A stretch of 64,000 nt of DNA from Alicyclobacillus fructus (GCF_017329605.1 NZ_JAFMTY010000006.1:62001-126000); one strand, 5' to 3'. Numbered from the stretch's first letter, positions 19,644 to 29,528 are shown. Numbers and translations: made by a program. Notes: generated from the sequence alone by a model not told the origin.

Positions 19644-20256
19644 TCGGCATCTTTCCTCGCAGAATATCGAACAACTTTGCAGCGCTCTGAAAATCCGGGA
19701 GCAGGAAAAAGTGCGCTTGAATCTCTCGCCCTCCCTGCATAAGGCGCGTCGAGATGAGCAGCACCTGGTTTTCCTCGCCGCTCCCGTACATGAGCCCAAT
19801 GTCGATCAGGGCGGACGCCATGTCGATGGCCACGGCCGGAATGGACTGGGTGATTCGAAATCCGCACAGATCCGAAATGGCGGCCACGTAAGCGCCCGAC
19901 AGAATGTTGCCAACCTCGCCAAGCGCGGAATACTCCATTTCGCCGTAGGGATCTCCCGGCTCATGCCCTGGAATGAGTGCATCCACCAGGCGCTCCGCGC
20001 TTTCCGTGGACAGCACCACAAACATGTTGCCTGCGATCTCGCCTTCGATGCGAATGAAGACGGCGACGACGAGAGTGTCAGGGCCTCCCAGGACATCGAC
20101 CACCTCGGCAAAACGACACAGCCGGGCATCGGTCACCGACATGCGCACGACGCCCCCCAACAGCCCGGAGAATGCCGTCGCGGCATGCCCCGCCCCGATG
20201 TTCCCAAATTCGCGAAGCGCGTCGAGATCGGCCGCGCTCAGGTCGTAGGGGTTCAT
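19636..20256 (-). CDS. cheC: CheY-P phosphatase CheC
   Basis: Dephosphorylates CheY-P in the Bacillus-type adaptation system. The 206 residues show the two pseudo-symmetric active sites, EFGNIGAGHAATA near the N-terminus and EVGNILSGAYVAA in the middle, each with the required Glu and Asn, so this is a two-site CheC rather than an inactive form. The start overlaps the cheW stop (ATGA), and the end overlaps cheD. Confidence 0.96.
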   Translation of the reverse strand: MNPYDLSAADLDALREFGNIGAGHAATAFSGLLGGVVRMSVTDARLCRFAEVVDVLGGPDTLVVAVFIRIEGEIAGNMFVVLSTESAERLVDALIPGHEPGDPYGEMEYSALGEVGNILSGAYVAAISDLCGFRITQSIPAVAIDMASALIDIGLMYGSGEENQVLLISTRLMQGGREIQAHFFLLPDFQSAAKLFDILRGKMPSG

Positions 20257-20717
20257 CCGCGCACCAACTTTTCTACCTGTTTGAGTTGCTCCGCTTCTAC
20301 GGCTGAGAAGACCCGTTCCAAGTTCAGAAGGACCAAGAGATCGTCGCCAAGTCGCGCGACGCCCCTGAGATACACCGCATCAAGGCCTCCCACGACCGGA
20401 GGCGGAGGCTCTACAGCTTCCGGCGGGATGTGGACCACGTCCTCGACCGCGTCCACCATCATGCCCACCACCATGTCCTCCACCTCCGCGACGACGATGC
20501 GGCGGTCCTCCTCGTCCGCTGAGCCGCGCCTCGATCCGACCCGCTCGGCGAGGTCGATCACGGGCACAATCGAGCCGCGCAGATGCATGACACCTTTGAT
20601 AAAGCTCAGCGTGCGCGGCACGGGCGTGATGTCACCCACCCGTTCCACCGACCTCACCTGCGAGACATGCGCCCCGTACCGCTCGGGGCCCACGCGCATG
20701 ACGACATACGAATCCAC
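20253..20717 (-). CDS. cheW: Chemotaxis adaptor CheW
   Basis: 154-residue CheW-domain protein that couples receptors to CheA. It has the two-barrel pattern with ITPVPRTLSFIKGVMHLRGS and IVPVIDLAERVG, then LLVLLNLERVF near the C-terminus. The GTG start follows GGAGGG. It lies between cheA and cheC, as in B. subtilis. Confidence 0.94.
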   Translation of the reverse strand: MDSYVVMRVGPERYGAHVSQVRSVERVGDITPVPRTLSFIKGVMHLRGSIVPVIDLAERVGSRRGSADEEDRRIVVAEVEDMVVGMMVDAVEDVVHIPPEAVEPPPPVVGGLDAVYLRGVARLGDDLLVLLNLERVFSAVEAEQLKQVEKLVRG

Positions 20718-20737
20718 AGACGTCCCTCCCTCCGGCG

Positions 20738-22723
20738 CTATGCCGTATTGGCGATGGAACGCACATCAAGGATGAGCGATACCCGTCCGTCACCGAGGAT
20801 GGTGGCGCCGGCGAACTCCTTCACACCCTGCAAGTACCGGCCGAGCGGTTTGTTCACGATCTCCAGCTCGTCAAGGACGTGATCGACCACAAGCGCCAAC
20901 CTTCGCCTTCCGTCGCGGCACACCACCGCCGTCCGGGGATATCCGTCTCGGCGCGCCTCAAGGCCCAGTCGCTCGGCCAAATCCACGATGGGCACGATCC
21001 CCGCCGCGTCCGGCAAAACGGGGCGGTCTTGGACGTGGCGCACGTCGTCCTCGGTCATTCGACGCACTTCCTCCACATTCGCCGTCGGAATGGCAAACAC
21101 CTGCCCGCAACACGCCACCAGGAGCGCAGGCAAGATGGCGAGCGTGAGCGGCAGTTCGATGATGAACGTCGTACCCACGCCTGCCGCGGACTCGACGCGG
21201 ATCCGCCCGCCGAGCGCCTCGACCTTGTCACGGACAGCGTCGAGCCCCACGCCTCGACCCGAGATGTCCGAAACGCGTTCCGCAGTGCTGAACCCAGGCC
21301 GAAAGAGCAGCGCATACACCGATTCGTCCGGCATCTCGGCGCCCTCCTCAGGGGTGATCAAGCCCTTTTCCACCGCCGAATCGAGCACGCGGCGTCGATC
21401 AATGCCCCGACCGTCGTCCGCCACCTCAATGTACACATGGCCGCCTGACGCATAGGCGGACAGGCGGATCGTGCCGCGCCTAGGCTTCCCGCACGACTCG
21501 CGCACCTCGGGAGGCTCGAGGCCGTGGTCGGCGGCGTTGCGCAGAAGATGGACCACCACCTCGCCCATCTCCTCGAGGACGACGCGATCCATCTCGGTAT
21601 CCAATCCCGTCATGACGAAGTCGAACTCACGCTGGAGACGGCGTTCCAAATCGCGCATCATGCGGGGATAGCGGTGAAAGACCGCTTCCACGGGAACCAT
21701 CCTGAGTTCCATCAGCCCGTCCTGGATCTCACTCGTCAGGCGGTCCAGCCGCTCGACCGCTTCGCGCAAGGCGGGATCGTCGGACGAGGAAACCAAGGTG
21801 GCAAGCCGCGTCTTGGTGATGACGAGATCGCTCAAAGTGTTGATGAGCAGGTCGACCTTCCGCGCCGACACGCGGAGCGTCGGTTCCCGGCGCAGATCGG
21901 AAGAGGAGCGGGCGCCTTTCGCTCCCGATGGTGCCGCGTCTCGCCCGGGGCCCTGTGGTTCCTGGTGCGAGGTGCCCACCTTCTCCTCCGCGGGAGGGCG
22001 CAGGGTCGATACTTCGCAAGCCGCCACGTCCGTCACATCGAGCACGGCATGGCGGACCTGGTCGATCTCGCCCTGCGCGACGATCACGGCCGCGACCGCT
22101 TCCGTCGCTTCCACGCGGCCCGCCATGACCGCCTCTTCCTCAGGCCTGGCCGCAACCAGGGCGGCCATCTGCTTCAACGTTTGATACACCATGGCCAGCC
22201 GCACGCCGGGCATCACGCAATCCGGCACAAGGCGAATGCGAAGCTCGCACAACACCTTGCCCTCGGCTGCGGCCTGGCGCGCCAGCGAAGCTAGGCCACC
22301 GAGCGCACCAGCGCCCGTCTCCCCGACATCCGCGGCCGCCTCCTCGGACTGCAACACCTCGGCCAACGCGGCCAAGACGTCGTCGTCCGGTGCATCCGGC
22401 TCTCGCGCCGCGGCCGCGATCGACTGAAGCCTCGCTCGCATCCGGTCAACCGCCAGGAGGAGCACCTCGACGTGCCGCTCGCGAATCGTTCCGGGTTGTT
22501 CCCGCAACGAGCCCAGCAAGTCCTCCGCGCGGTGCGTCAGCTGAGCGAGGTGCGAAAATCCCATCGTGGCGCTCATGCCCTTGAGCGTGTGCGCGGCTCG
22601 GAACATGTCGGCCAGGAGATCTGGACGCGGACCCTCGCGCTCAAGGGTCAGACACCCCTCTTCGAGGCGATCGACGTGTTCCATGGATTCCGCCAGAAAA
22701 GCCTCTAGGTACTCGTCGTTCAC
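20738..22723 (-). CDS. cheA: Chemotaxis histidine kinase CheA
   Basis: Central kinase of chemotaxis. Domains: P1 Hpt with the phospho-acceptor His in FRAAHTLKGMSATMGF (about residue 45), a P2-like CheY-binding region, P3 dimerisation helices (LINTLSDLVITKTRLATLVS), the P4 ATPase with N box HLLRNAADHGLEPP, G1 VADDGRGIDRRR and G2 DISGRGVGLDAVRDKVEALG, and a C-terminal CheW-like P5. I chose the GTG at 22723, eight bases after GGAAGG; a GTG at 22732 overlapping the cheB stop would add three residues. Confidence 0.96.
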   Translation of the reverse strand: MNDEYLEAFLAESMEHVDRLEEGCLTLEREGPRPDLLADMFRAAHTLKGMSATMGFSHLAQLTHRAEDLLGSLREQPGTIRERHVEVLLLAVDRMRARLQSIAAAAREPDAPDDDVLAALAEVLQSEEAAADVGETGAGALGGLASLARQAAAEGKVLCELRIRLVPDCVMPGVRLAMVYQTLKQMAALVAARPEEEAVMAGRVEATEAVAAVIVAQGEIDQVRHAVLDVTDVAACEVSTLRPPAEEKVGTSHQEPQGPGRDAAPSGAKGARSSSDLRREPTLRVSARKVDLLINTLSDLVITKTRLATLVSSSDDPALREAVERLDRLTSEIQDGLMELRMVPVEAVFHRYPRMMRDLERRLQREFDFVMTGLDTEMDRVVLEEMGEVVVHLLRNAADHGLEPPEVRESCGKPRRGTIRLSAYASGGHVYIEVADDGRGIDRRRVLDSAVEKGLITPEEGAEMPDESVYALLFRPGFSTAERVSDISGRGVGLDAVRDKVEALGGRIRVESAAGVGTTFIIELPLTLAILPALLVACCGQVFAIPTANVEEVRRMTEDDVRHVQDRPVLPDAAGIVPIVDLAERLGLEARRDGYPRTAVVCRDGRRRLALVVDHVLDELEIVNKPLGRYLQGVKEFAGATILGDGRVSLILDVRSIANTA

Positions 22724-22728
22724 AGCAT

Positions 22729-23328
22729 TCACCTTCCGACTCGGCAGATCTCGGCCAGGCGGGCCGCGATGTCGTGGAGCGCGACCGTTTCATCCACCCA
22801 TCCCGCCTCCCGCGCTCGCCGCGGCATTCCGTCCACGACGGCCGTCTCCGCAGCTTCCGCGATGGTGAAGCCGCCCGCTTCGCGAATCGCCCGGAGCCCC
22901 TCCACCCCGTCCCTCCCCATGCCCGTGAGCAACACGCCGACGGCGCGAACGCCCCGAACGCGAGCGACGCTCGCAAACAGCGCATCAATGGACGGCAGAT
23001 ACACGTCTTGAGGCGCAGGGGGCCGGACAGCGCAGCGAAGTTCCATCCCGCTCTGGAGGATTTCCGTCCTTTTGCCCCCAGGGGCCACGTAGCACTGTCC
23101 GGGTTCGACGAGATCGCCGTCCCGCGCCTCGCCGACCGCCCACGCACTCTCTCGGTTCAGCCGCTCGGCGAACGAGGCGGTGAACGCCGCGGGGAGGTGC
23201 TGCGCGATCATCACGGCACATCCGTCCAGAACCGGGAGATCCCGCAGGATCGCGGCAAATGCCGCCGGTCCGCCGGTGGATGCCCCCATGGCGACGATCA
23301 CCTGCACGTGCCGCGCACCTTGGCTCAA
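22729..23328 (-). CDS. cheB: Receiver-less CheB-type protein-glutamate methylesterase
   Basis: Catalytic CheB domain alone, 199 residues, against roughly 350 for standard CheB. The catalytic triad appears intact: Ser17 in GASTGGP, His44 in IAQHLP and Asp140 in LLTGMGRDGV. The usual HRPSVD motif is replaced by YLPSID. No CheY-like receiver domain precedes it: the gene starts four bases inside the flhG end (ATGA) and nothing receiver-like lies between. It should demethylate chemoreceptors, but without control by CheA phosphorylation. Position between flhG and cheA matches B. subtilis cheB. Confidence 0.9.
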   Translation of the reverse strand: MSQGARHVQVIVAMGASTGGPAAFAAILRDLPVLDGCAVMIAQHLPAAFTASFAERLNRESAWAVGEARDGDLVEPGQCYVAPGGKRTEILQSGMELRCAVRPPAPQDVYLPSIDALFASVARVRGVRAVGVLLTGMGRDGVEGLRAIREAGGFTIAEAAETAVVDGMPRRAREAGWVDETVALHDIAARLAEICRVGR

Positions 23329-24203
23329 CGCACCGCACCTCTTCCATCGAAACCGGGGCCCACGCGATCCCGTATCCAGCGCGCCAACTGCCGATACCCC
23401 GCGGCGGCGGGCGATCCCGGCACGTGTTGCAGCAGAGGGCGCCGGGCCATCACACTCTGCGACAAAGCTGGGTCTTCACGGATCCACCCGGCGTACACGA
23501 CCCGCATCTGCAAAAATCGCGCCGCCGCATCCACAAGTCGCTTGGCGGTGTCGTCCGCTTCGGCCCGAGATTGCGCGCGGTTGACCACAACCCAGGGTTC
23601 CCCGCGAAATCCTTTGACCCGCATCCACTTGAGCAGCGCGTACCCATCTGTGATGGCCGTCGGTTCGGGCGTCACGACACAAATGGGATTGGCGCCTTGC
23701 TTCAGCAGGCGCTCGGCGAGCGAATGCACGCCCGGCGCACAGTCCACGAGCACCCATGCGTAGCGCCCCGATACGCGCGCGATTCCGCTCCAAAGCCGCC
23801 CCCATCCTCCCTCGTCGATCTCGTCAAAAAACCGCCCGCTTCCACCCGCGAGCACGTCCACGTGCGGCTTCGGCGCAATCAGCGCCTCTTCAATGGCGGC
23901 GCCCAGGGCCACGTCGCCAAGTGTCAAGAGGGGCGTGGAGTCGAACAAGATCTCCACGTCCGCAAACCCCGCATCGGCATCGATCACGAGGACGCGCATG
24001 GCGTCCTCCGCAAACGCAAGCGCCAGATTGACGCACAAATTCGACTTTCCGACGCCGCCTTTCCCGCTCATGATGGCGAAAATGGGCGCGGCGGGTGGAA
24101 CATCGCCTCCCCCTCCCCCGGCTTCCACGCCGTCTTGGCGGATCTCCCGATCCCTGAGCCAGGCCGACATCTGCTCTCTCAGGCGAGACGCCTGATCAGC
24201 CAT
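23325..24203 (-). CDS. flhG: MinD-like ATPase FlhG (YlxH)
   Basis: ParA/MinD-family ATPase that controls flagellar number and placement and activates the FlhF GTPase. The 292 residues start MADQASRLREQMSAW, the short DQAxxLR activator helix that stimulates FlhF, followed by the deviant Walker A IMSGKGGVGKSNLCVNLALA and VLVIDADAGFAD. I chose the ATG at 24203, after GGAGG, in preference to a start 29 codons upstream. It overlaps flhF by eight bases. Confidence 0.95.
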   Translation of the reverse strand: MADQASRLREQMSAWLRDREIRQDGVEAGGGGGDVPPAAPIFAIMSGKGGVGKSNLCVNLALAFAEDAMRVLVIDADAGFADVEILFDSTPLLTLGDVALGAAIEEALIAPKPHVDVLAGGSGRFFDEIDEGGWGRLWSGIARVSGRYAWVLVDCAPGVHSLAERLLKQGANPICVVTPEPTAITDGYALLKWMRVKGFRGEPWVVVNRAQSRAEADDTAKRLVDAAARFLQMRVVYAGWIREDPALSQSVMARRPLLQHVPGSPAAAGYRQLARWIRDRVGPGFDGRGAVR

Positions 24204-25338
24204 CGCCGCCGACCTCCTTCCAGGCCGAGAGCAGGTCCCGCATCGACAGGATGTCGATGTCATCCGGGACGTTCTGCCCCGTGGTGACATACGCGACGGG
24301 CCTTTGGCAGAGGGCCACGAGGCTCGGCACCATGCCCACCGATTCGGTCTCGTCGAGCTTCGTAAAGATCAACTTGTCGACACACAGCGGCTTGGCCATG
24401 TTGGCAATTTTGACGGCATCGGCTGGTTTCGTGGCGAGCGAAATGACGAGCAGGACCTCGTCGGCCTCCACGGGGTCCAGCATGCGCTTGGTCTGTTCGA
24501 TGGACGCGGGATTCAAGAAGTTTCTCCCCGCCGTGTCCACCAGGACGAGATCGCACGACGCAAGCGAAGCCAGCGCCGAAGGCACTTGTTCAGGTTCATC
24601 GGCGATGGCGATGGGCACGTTCAGAATGTCAGCGTACGTCTTCAACTGTTCGACCGCCGCGATTCGAAACGTGTCCGTCGTCAACAGGCCGACGCGGCGC
24701 TGGCCGGCGAGGACGTGAAGCGCGGCGATCTTGGCGATGGTCGTCGTCTTCCCGACACCTGTCGGCCCGACGAACGCGACGATCCGGCTGTCGCGGCGAA
24801 TCGGAGACGGTTGAGCCAATGCGCCCAGATCGCCCTCAATGGCGTCGATCAAATCCTCCACGCTGCCGCCCCGCATCCCAGGTGATTTGGCGCCGCCGAG
24901 TGCCATCCGCGCCCACCGCTCAGCCAGCACCGCATCCACGCCCTCTGTCTGGAGGAACGCGTTCCAACGCTGGAGCGGCTTGTCCCCGCCCTCCTCGAGC
25001 GGCGCATCCTGCGCACGGGCATCCGCGAGCATCCGCTTGATTTCGGCGAGCTCATGGGCAAGCTGAGACCACGGTTCCGAACGGAGCGATGAGGCGGTCC
25101 GCTCACCCGGCTCGGCCATGGCCCTCTTGAGGGCCTGTCCGAAACTCGCGCCGGCACTCGCCGCGAGCTCCTCTCTGGCCGCGGCCATGACCTCGATCCT
25201 GCGCTCGCTCCGTAGGCCCAACCATTTGCGCACGCGAATCTGGCGCGTGCTCAGAATGACCGCGTCCTGCCCGAGTTCCCGCCGAATCGACGCGACGGCC
25301 TCGGGCATCTCCTTCACGACATAACGCCGGACGATCAC
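24196..25338 (-). CDS. flhF: SRP-type GTPase FlhF
   Basis: Signal-recognition-particle GTPase that recruits early flagellar components to the membrane. It has a basic N-terminal B domain (MIVRRYVVKEMPEAVASIRR), a variable middle, and an NG domain with the P-loop [25 protein letters not shown] and the TKLDE guanine motif. 380 residues. The start overlaps the flhA end (ATGA), consistent with tight coupling. Confidence 0.96.
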   Translation of the reverse strand: MIVRRYVVKEMPEAVASIRRELGQDAVILSTRQIRVRKWLGLRSERRIEVMAAAREELAASAGASFGQALKRAMAEPGERTASSLRSEPWSQLAHELAEIKRMLADARAQDAPLEEGGDKPLQRWNAFLQTEGVDAVLAERWARMALGGAKSPGMRGGSVEDLIDAIEGDLGALAQPSPIRRDSRIVAFVGPTGVGKTTTIAKIAALHVLAGQRRVGLLTTDTFRIAAVEQLKTYADILNVPIAIADEPEQVPSALASLASCDLVLVDTAGRNFLNPASIEQTKRMLDPVEADEVLLVISLATKPADAVKIANMAKPLCVDKLIFTKLDETESVGMVPSLVALCQRPVAYVTTGQNVPDDIDILSMRDLLSAWKEVGGDG

Positions 25339-27386
25339 GTCACATTCACCACCCCTCCGCTATGGATGGAGATCGAAGGATCGAGCTCGGCAAACGACAA
25401 CACCGGCAGTTCCGGCACATAGCGGCGAACAAGACGGCTGAGAGGCAGCCGAATTCGCGGATGCACCAGCAATACAGGCGATTTGCCCGCGCCCTGCAAC
25501 TCCGCAAAGTGCTCCCTGAGCTTGCGGAACACGGCCTGCGCCCTGGTGGGTTCCAGCCCTATCGACACGCCGCCGCCCTGCTCCACCACGGCCTGCTGCA
25601 TTTCTCGTTCGAGCGCCGGATCGAACGTCAGCACCGTGAGCCCTTGTTCTCCCTGCGCGTACTGGGAACAGATATGGCGCGCCAGACGCTGACGAACCTT
25701 CTCCGTCAACTGATCCACGTCCTGGGTCTGACGTCCCGCGTCGGCGAGAGCCTCGAGAATGGTGACGAGATCGCGAATCGGCACGCCTTCCTCAAGAAGG
25801 TTACACAGCACGCGCTGAATGTGCCCCAAAGACAGCGTCCCGGGGTACACGTCTTCAACCACAGCGGGATGTGTCTGTTTCAAGTGGTCGAGAAGCTCCT
25901 TCACCTGTTGACGCCCGAGCAGCTCGTGCGCGTGGCGGCGCAACACCTCGGTGAGGTGAGTCGCCATGACGGACGGCGGATCGACCACGGTGTAGCCGCT
26001 CGCCTCGGCGCGCAGCTTCATTTCGCCCGTCACCCAGAGCGCGGGAAGCCCAAACGTGGGATCCTTCGTCGGAATGCCTTTGATTTCGGGGTTGTCGATC
26101 CCGGGACTCAACGCGAGCCAATGACCCATGAGAATTTCGCCGCGGGCGACCTCAACCCCTTTCAACTTGATGACATACTCCGTCGGCTTCAGCAGCACAT
26201 TGTCTCGCAGCCGCACCATCGGCAGAACCACGCCGAGATCGGTCGCGAGCTGACGCCGAATCATGGCCACTCGCTCCATGAAATCGCCGCCCTGCCTCAC
26301 GTCCACGAGCGGAATGAGGCCGTAGCCGAATTCGAATTCGACCGGCTCGACCGCGATGAGTTGGTAGACGTTTTCCAGCTTCTTCACCTCGGACCGCTTC
26401 TGCCTGACTTTTTCCTCTTCTTCACGCTTCATTTCCATCGCGCGTCGCCGCTCAGCGCGTCGAGCCATCAACGTGGCGCCGCCGGCAATGGGGATGACCG
26501 GCAAAATCCCAATGGGCGTGATGATGCCGAGCAGCAAAATCGCGCCACTGACGACGTACAGGGCCCGGGCGTAGCCGAATACCTGTTTCACCACATCGGC
26601 ACCCATGTTTTGATCGGTTGCCGCACGCGACACCATGAGCCCCGTCGCTGTCGACAACAGGAGCGCCGGAATCTGACTGACCAGACCATCGCCCACGGAC
26701 AGCATCGTGTACGTGTGCAGCGCCTGGCTGAACGAATCATGCTGCATGGCCACGCCGATGATCAGTCCGGCGACCACATTGATGGCGACAATCACCATGG
26801 AAGCAATGGCGTCGCCTTTGACGAATTTCGAGGCGCCATCCATCGCGCCGTAGAAGTCGGCTTCCTGCTGAATCTTCTCCCGCCGTCTGCGCGCCTCGGC
26901 CTCCTGGATCAGTCCTGCGTTCAAATCGGCGTCAATGGCGAGCTGCTTGCCGGGCATGGCGTCCAACGTGAATCTCGCCGCCACCTCGGCCACGCGTTCA
27001 GCACCGCGCGTGATCACCACGTACTGCACAATGATGATGATCAGAAACACGATGAACCCAACAACCGGGTTGTCGCCGATGACGAAGTTGCCGAACGTCT
27101 GAATGACAGCACCCGCGTTGCCCTGGCTCAGGATGAGTCGTGTCGTCGAAATATTGAGCGAGAGACGATAGAGCGTGGTCACGAGCAACAACGACGGGAA
27201 GATGGAAAACTCGAGCGGCTCGGACGTGTTCATGGCCACGAGGAGAATCGTCATGGACACGAACATGTTGAAAAGGATCAGCACGTCCAGAAGCGGCCGC
27301 GGGATGGGGATCACAATCATCACGATGGTCCAAAGGACGAACAGCATCACCATCAGATCGGTTCGTTTCAGCCATTTGGCCATCAT
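25335..27386 (-). CDS. flhA: Flagellar export apparatus protein FlhA
   Basis: Membrane core of the flagellar type III export gate. The N-terminal half has about eight membrane segments (first MLFVLWTIVMIVIPIP) with the conserved FHIPEP-region cytoplasmic loop segment RAAEVAARFTLDAMPGKQ-like, here VAEVAARFTLDAMPGKQLAI, and the C-terminal half is the cytoplasmic substrate-docking domain. 683 residues, the usual length. GGAGGTGAT precedes the ATG at 27386. Confidence 0.97.
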   Translation of the reverse strand: MMAKWLKRTDLMVMLFVLWTIVMIVIPIPRPLLDVLILFNMFVSMTILLVAMNTSEPLEFSIFPSLLLVTTLYRLSLNISTTRLILSQGNAGAVIQTFGNFVIGDNPVVGFIVFLIIIIVQYVVITRGAERVAEVAARFTLDAMPGKQLAIDADLNAGLIQEAEARRRREKIQQEADFYGAMDGASKFVKGDAIASMVIVAINVVAGLIIGVAMQHDSFSQALHTYTMLSVGDGLVSQIPALLLSTATGLMVSRAATDQNMGADVVKQVFGYARALYVVSGAILLLGIITPIGILPVIPIAGGATLMARRAERRRAMEMKREEEEKVRQKRSEVKKLENVYQLIAVEPVEFEFGYGLIPLVDVRQGGDFMERVAMIRRQLATDLGVVLPMVRLRDNVLLKPTEYVIKLKGVEVARGEILMGHWLALSPGIDNPEIKGIPTKDPTFGLPALWVTGEMKLRAEASGYTVVDPPSVMATHLTEVLRRHAHELLGRQQVKELLDHLKQTHPAVVEDVYPGTLSLGHIQRVLCNLLEEGVPIRDLVTILEALADAGRQTQDVDQLTEKVRQRLARHICSQYAQGEQGLTVLTFDPALEREMQQAVVEQGGGVSIGLEPTRAQAVFRKLREHFAELQGAGKSPVLLVHPRIRLPLSRLVRRYVPELPVLSFAELDPSISIHSGGVVNVT

Positions 27387-27392
27387 CGCCCA

Positions 27393-28478
27393 TCACCTCC
27401 GCCCCTTCGCGCGCATGCGATACACATAGGCAAGAACCTCCGCGACGGCCTGATACAAATCGGGAGGGATCTCTTGACCGATCTCGACCGTTCGATAGAG
27501 CGTCTGAGCGAGCGGCGGATTCTCGACGAGCGGAACTTGGTTTTCCTCCGCGCGCCGCCGAATCTCTTGTGCGACGAAATCCGCGCCCTTCGCCACGACT
27601 TGCGGTGCATTCATCGTCTCGCTCTCGTACTGAAGCGCCACCGCGTAATGCGTCGGGTTCGTGATCACCACATCCGCTTTGGCGACATTTTGCATCATGC
27701 GCTTCGAGGCGAGTTGCCGAGCCCGGCGGCGAACCGCCGATCGGACAAGTGGATTGCCCTCCGTCTCCTTCAACTCGTCCTTCAGGTCCTGCTTGGACAT
27801 GCGCAGGCTTCGTTCGAAGTGATAACGCTGATACGCATAGTCCACGGCCGCGATCACGACCATCGCGCATGCCACCCGAATGGCGAGATTGAAGACGGAT
27901 CGGCCGAGGATCGCTGGCACGGCCGCCAGCTCCACGGCGGAAAGGCTGATCATCTGATGCACGAGCGATGCCAGAGAGGTGTAGGCGACACCTGCGACGG
28001 CTCCGAGCTTCAGAAGGGATTTCAGCGTCTCCACGGCCCCTTGCAGACTCAAGATCCGGCGCCAGCCTGTGGCAGGTGATATCCGCTGAAAGTCTGGCAG
28101 CAAGAGCTGCGGTACAAACAGCGGGCGAACCTGCATGAGCGCCGCGGCGAGCCCGATCACGACCGCCACCGCGGCTACCGGCAGGAGCATTCGCGCGGCC
28201 GCCATCACTTGCACCAGCATCAAGGAGCGCACGTTTTCGACCGTCCAGCTCTTCAATACGGCGTCGCCGAGATCGCGCTGAATGAGGCTTTCCCATTCCC
28301 CCCAGACCACAGGACCCAGGACGCGCAGCGCCACCATCACGGCCGCAAAGGCCAGAGCCGACGTGAGCTCGGGACTCCGGGCCACGCGGCCTTCCTTCCG
28401 AGCCTCCTGGCGTCGCCTGGGCGTGGCCCGTTCGGTCCGCTCACCCGCAGCAAATCGCTGGAGTTGCAGCGTATGCAT
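27393..28478 (-). CDS. flhB: Flagellar export switch protein FlhB
   Basis: Export-gate protein that switches substrate class from hook to filament. Four membrane segments in the first 210 residues are followed by a cytoplasmic domain with the autocleavage site NPTH (in VVITNPTHYAVALQY). The end, PQVVAKGADFVAQEIRRRAE and IPPDLYQAVAEVLAYVYRMR, closely resembles the separate small protein encoded at 60368-60625. 361 residues. CGGAGGGTGAAGG precedes the ATG. Confidence 0.97.
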   Translation of the reverse strand: MHTLQLQRFAAGERTERATPRRRQEARKEGRVARSPELTSALAFAAVMVALRVLGPVVWGEWESLIQRDLGDAVLKSWTVENVRSLMLVQVMAAARMLLPVAAVAVVIGLAAALMQVRPLFVPQLLLPDFQRISPATGWRRILSLQGAVETLKSLLKLGAVAGVAYTSLASLVHQMISLSAVELAAVPAILGRSVFNLAIRVACAMVVIAAVDYAYQRYHFERSLRMSKQDLKDELKETEGNPLVRSAVRRRARQLASKRMMQNVAKADVVITNPTHYAVALQYESETMNAPQVVAKGADFVAQEIRRRAEENQVPLVENPPLAQTLYRTVEIGQEIPPDLYQAVAEVLAYVYRMRAKGRR

Positions 28479-28481
28479 CCT

Positions 28482-29255
28482 TCACCCTCCGACCACGCGC
28501 ATGACACTTTGCAGACTCAGAAACACCACGGTCCAAAGTTGCCGAAACAAGCTCACGGTCACCGGCAACGCGACGGCGAACGAAGCGAGCCCGATGAACA
28601 CCTTGGCCGGCAGCTCAACGACAAAGGCGTTCATCTGTGGCACGGCGCGGGCGAGCAGCGCGAACGTGACATCGCAAAGGAGCAAACTCGCAAACACAGG
28701 CAGCGCAACATCGATGCCCATGATCATCACGGTGGACATCGTCTGCGTACAGAGCGCAATCCAGTCCGTCGGAAGGTGCCAGTCGGCGACGGGCACCAGC
28801 CGGAATGACTCAAGCAACGCACTGGACAGTCCCTCGAGGCCGCCCATGCCAATGAACAACAGCGAAAACCATACGTTGTAGACGTTGCTGAACACCCCGG
28901 CCTGTTCGGCGAGGCCCGGCATCGACAGATCCGCCACCGCCATGCCGATCTGCAGATCGACGAGCTGGCCTGCGATATGAATGGCATTGAAGATCCAGGT
29001 CGCCACGAAGCCGAGCAGCACGCCGACGATCGCTTCCAGCGCGAAATCAACCACGAAACGCGCCGGATCACTCGCAATATCGGGCACCTGCGTGTGGACG
29101 ACCGGCACGGCGAACGCCGCCAACGCAAGCGCAAGCGCCACTTTCGCGACATTGGGCCAGTAAGCGCTGGACCACAGGGGCCCGGCAAGAATCATCCCGC
29201 TTGCCCTCGCCGCCATGAGCAGGAATAGGTTGAAATGCTGGAGGACGTCGTTCAT
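28482..29255 (-). CDS. fliR: Flagellar export protein FliR
   Basis: Polytopic membrane component of the FliPQR export-gate complex, 257 residues, with about six hydrophobic segments (for example FLLMAARASGMILAGPL and NVAKVALALALAAFAVPVV). It lies between fliQ and flhB, spaced by three bases on each side, exactly the conserved order. Confidence 0.95.
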   Translation of the reverse strand: MNDVLQHFNLFLLMAARASGMILAGPLWSSAYWPNVAKVALALALAAFAVPVVHTQVPDIASDPARFVVDFALEAIVGVLLGFVATWIFNAIHIAGQLVDLQIGMAVADLSMPGLAEQAGVFSNVYNVWFSLLFIGMGGLEGLSSALLESFRLVPVADWHLPTDWIALCTQTMSTVMIMGIDVALPVFASLLLCDVTFALLARAVPQMNAFVVELPAKVFIGLASFAVALPVTVSLFRQLWTVVFLSLQSVMRVVGG

Positions 29256-29258
29256 CGT

Positions 29259-29528
29259 TCACATCACGTATTGCATCAGGTTGCCAAGAATCGAGTTCGT
29301 GAAATCGATGAGATTCTGCAGCATCCAGGGTCCAAAGGCCAACAGGGCGATCACGACGGCGATGATTTTCGGGATAAACGCCAGCGTCTGCTCTTGGAGT
29401 TGGGTCGTGGCCTGAAAAATGCTGACGATGAGCCCCATCGCCAATCCGAGCAACAACACCGGAGCTGTGATTTTGACCACGAGCCACATCACTTGGGCCG
29501 CAAGGCCAATCACGTACGTGTCCGTCAT
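29259..29528 (-). CDS. fliQ: Flagellar export protein FliQ
   Basis: 89-residue export-gate protein with two membrane hairpin segments (VMWLVVKITAPVLLLGLAMG and IPKIIAVVIALLAFGPWML) around the conserved FQATTQLQEQTLAFIPK loop. I chose MTDTYVIGLAAQ at 29528 because AAGGAGGAAGCC lies just upstream. It lies between fliP and fliR. Confidence 0.95.
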   Translation of the reverse strand: MTDTYVIGLAAQVMWLVVKITAPVLLLGLAMGLIVSIFQATTQLQEQTLAFIPKIIAVVIALLAFGPWMLQNLIDFTNSILGNLMQYVM

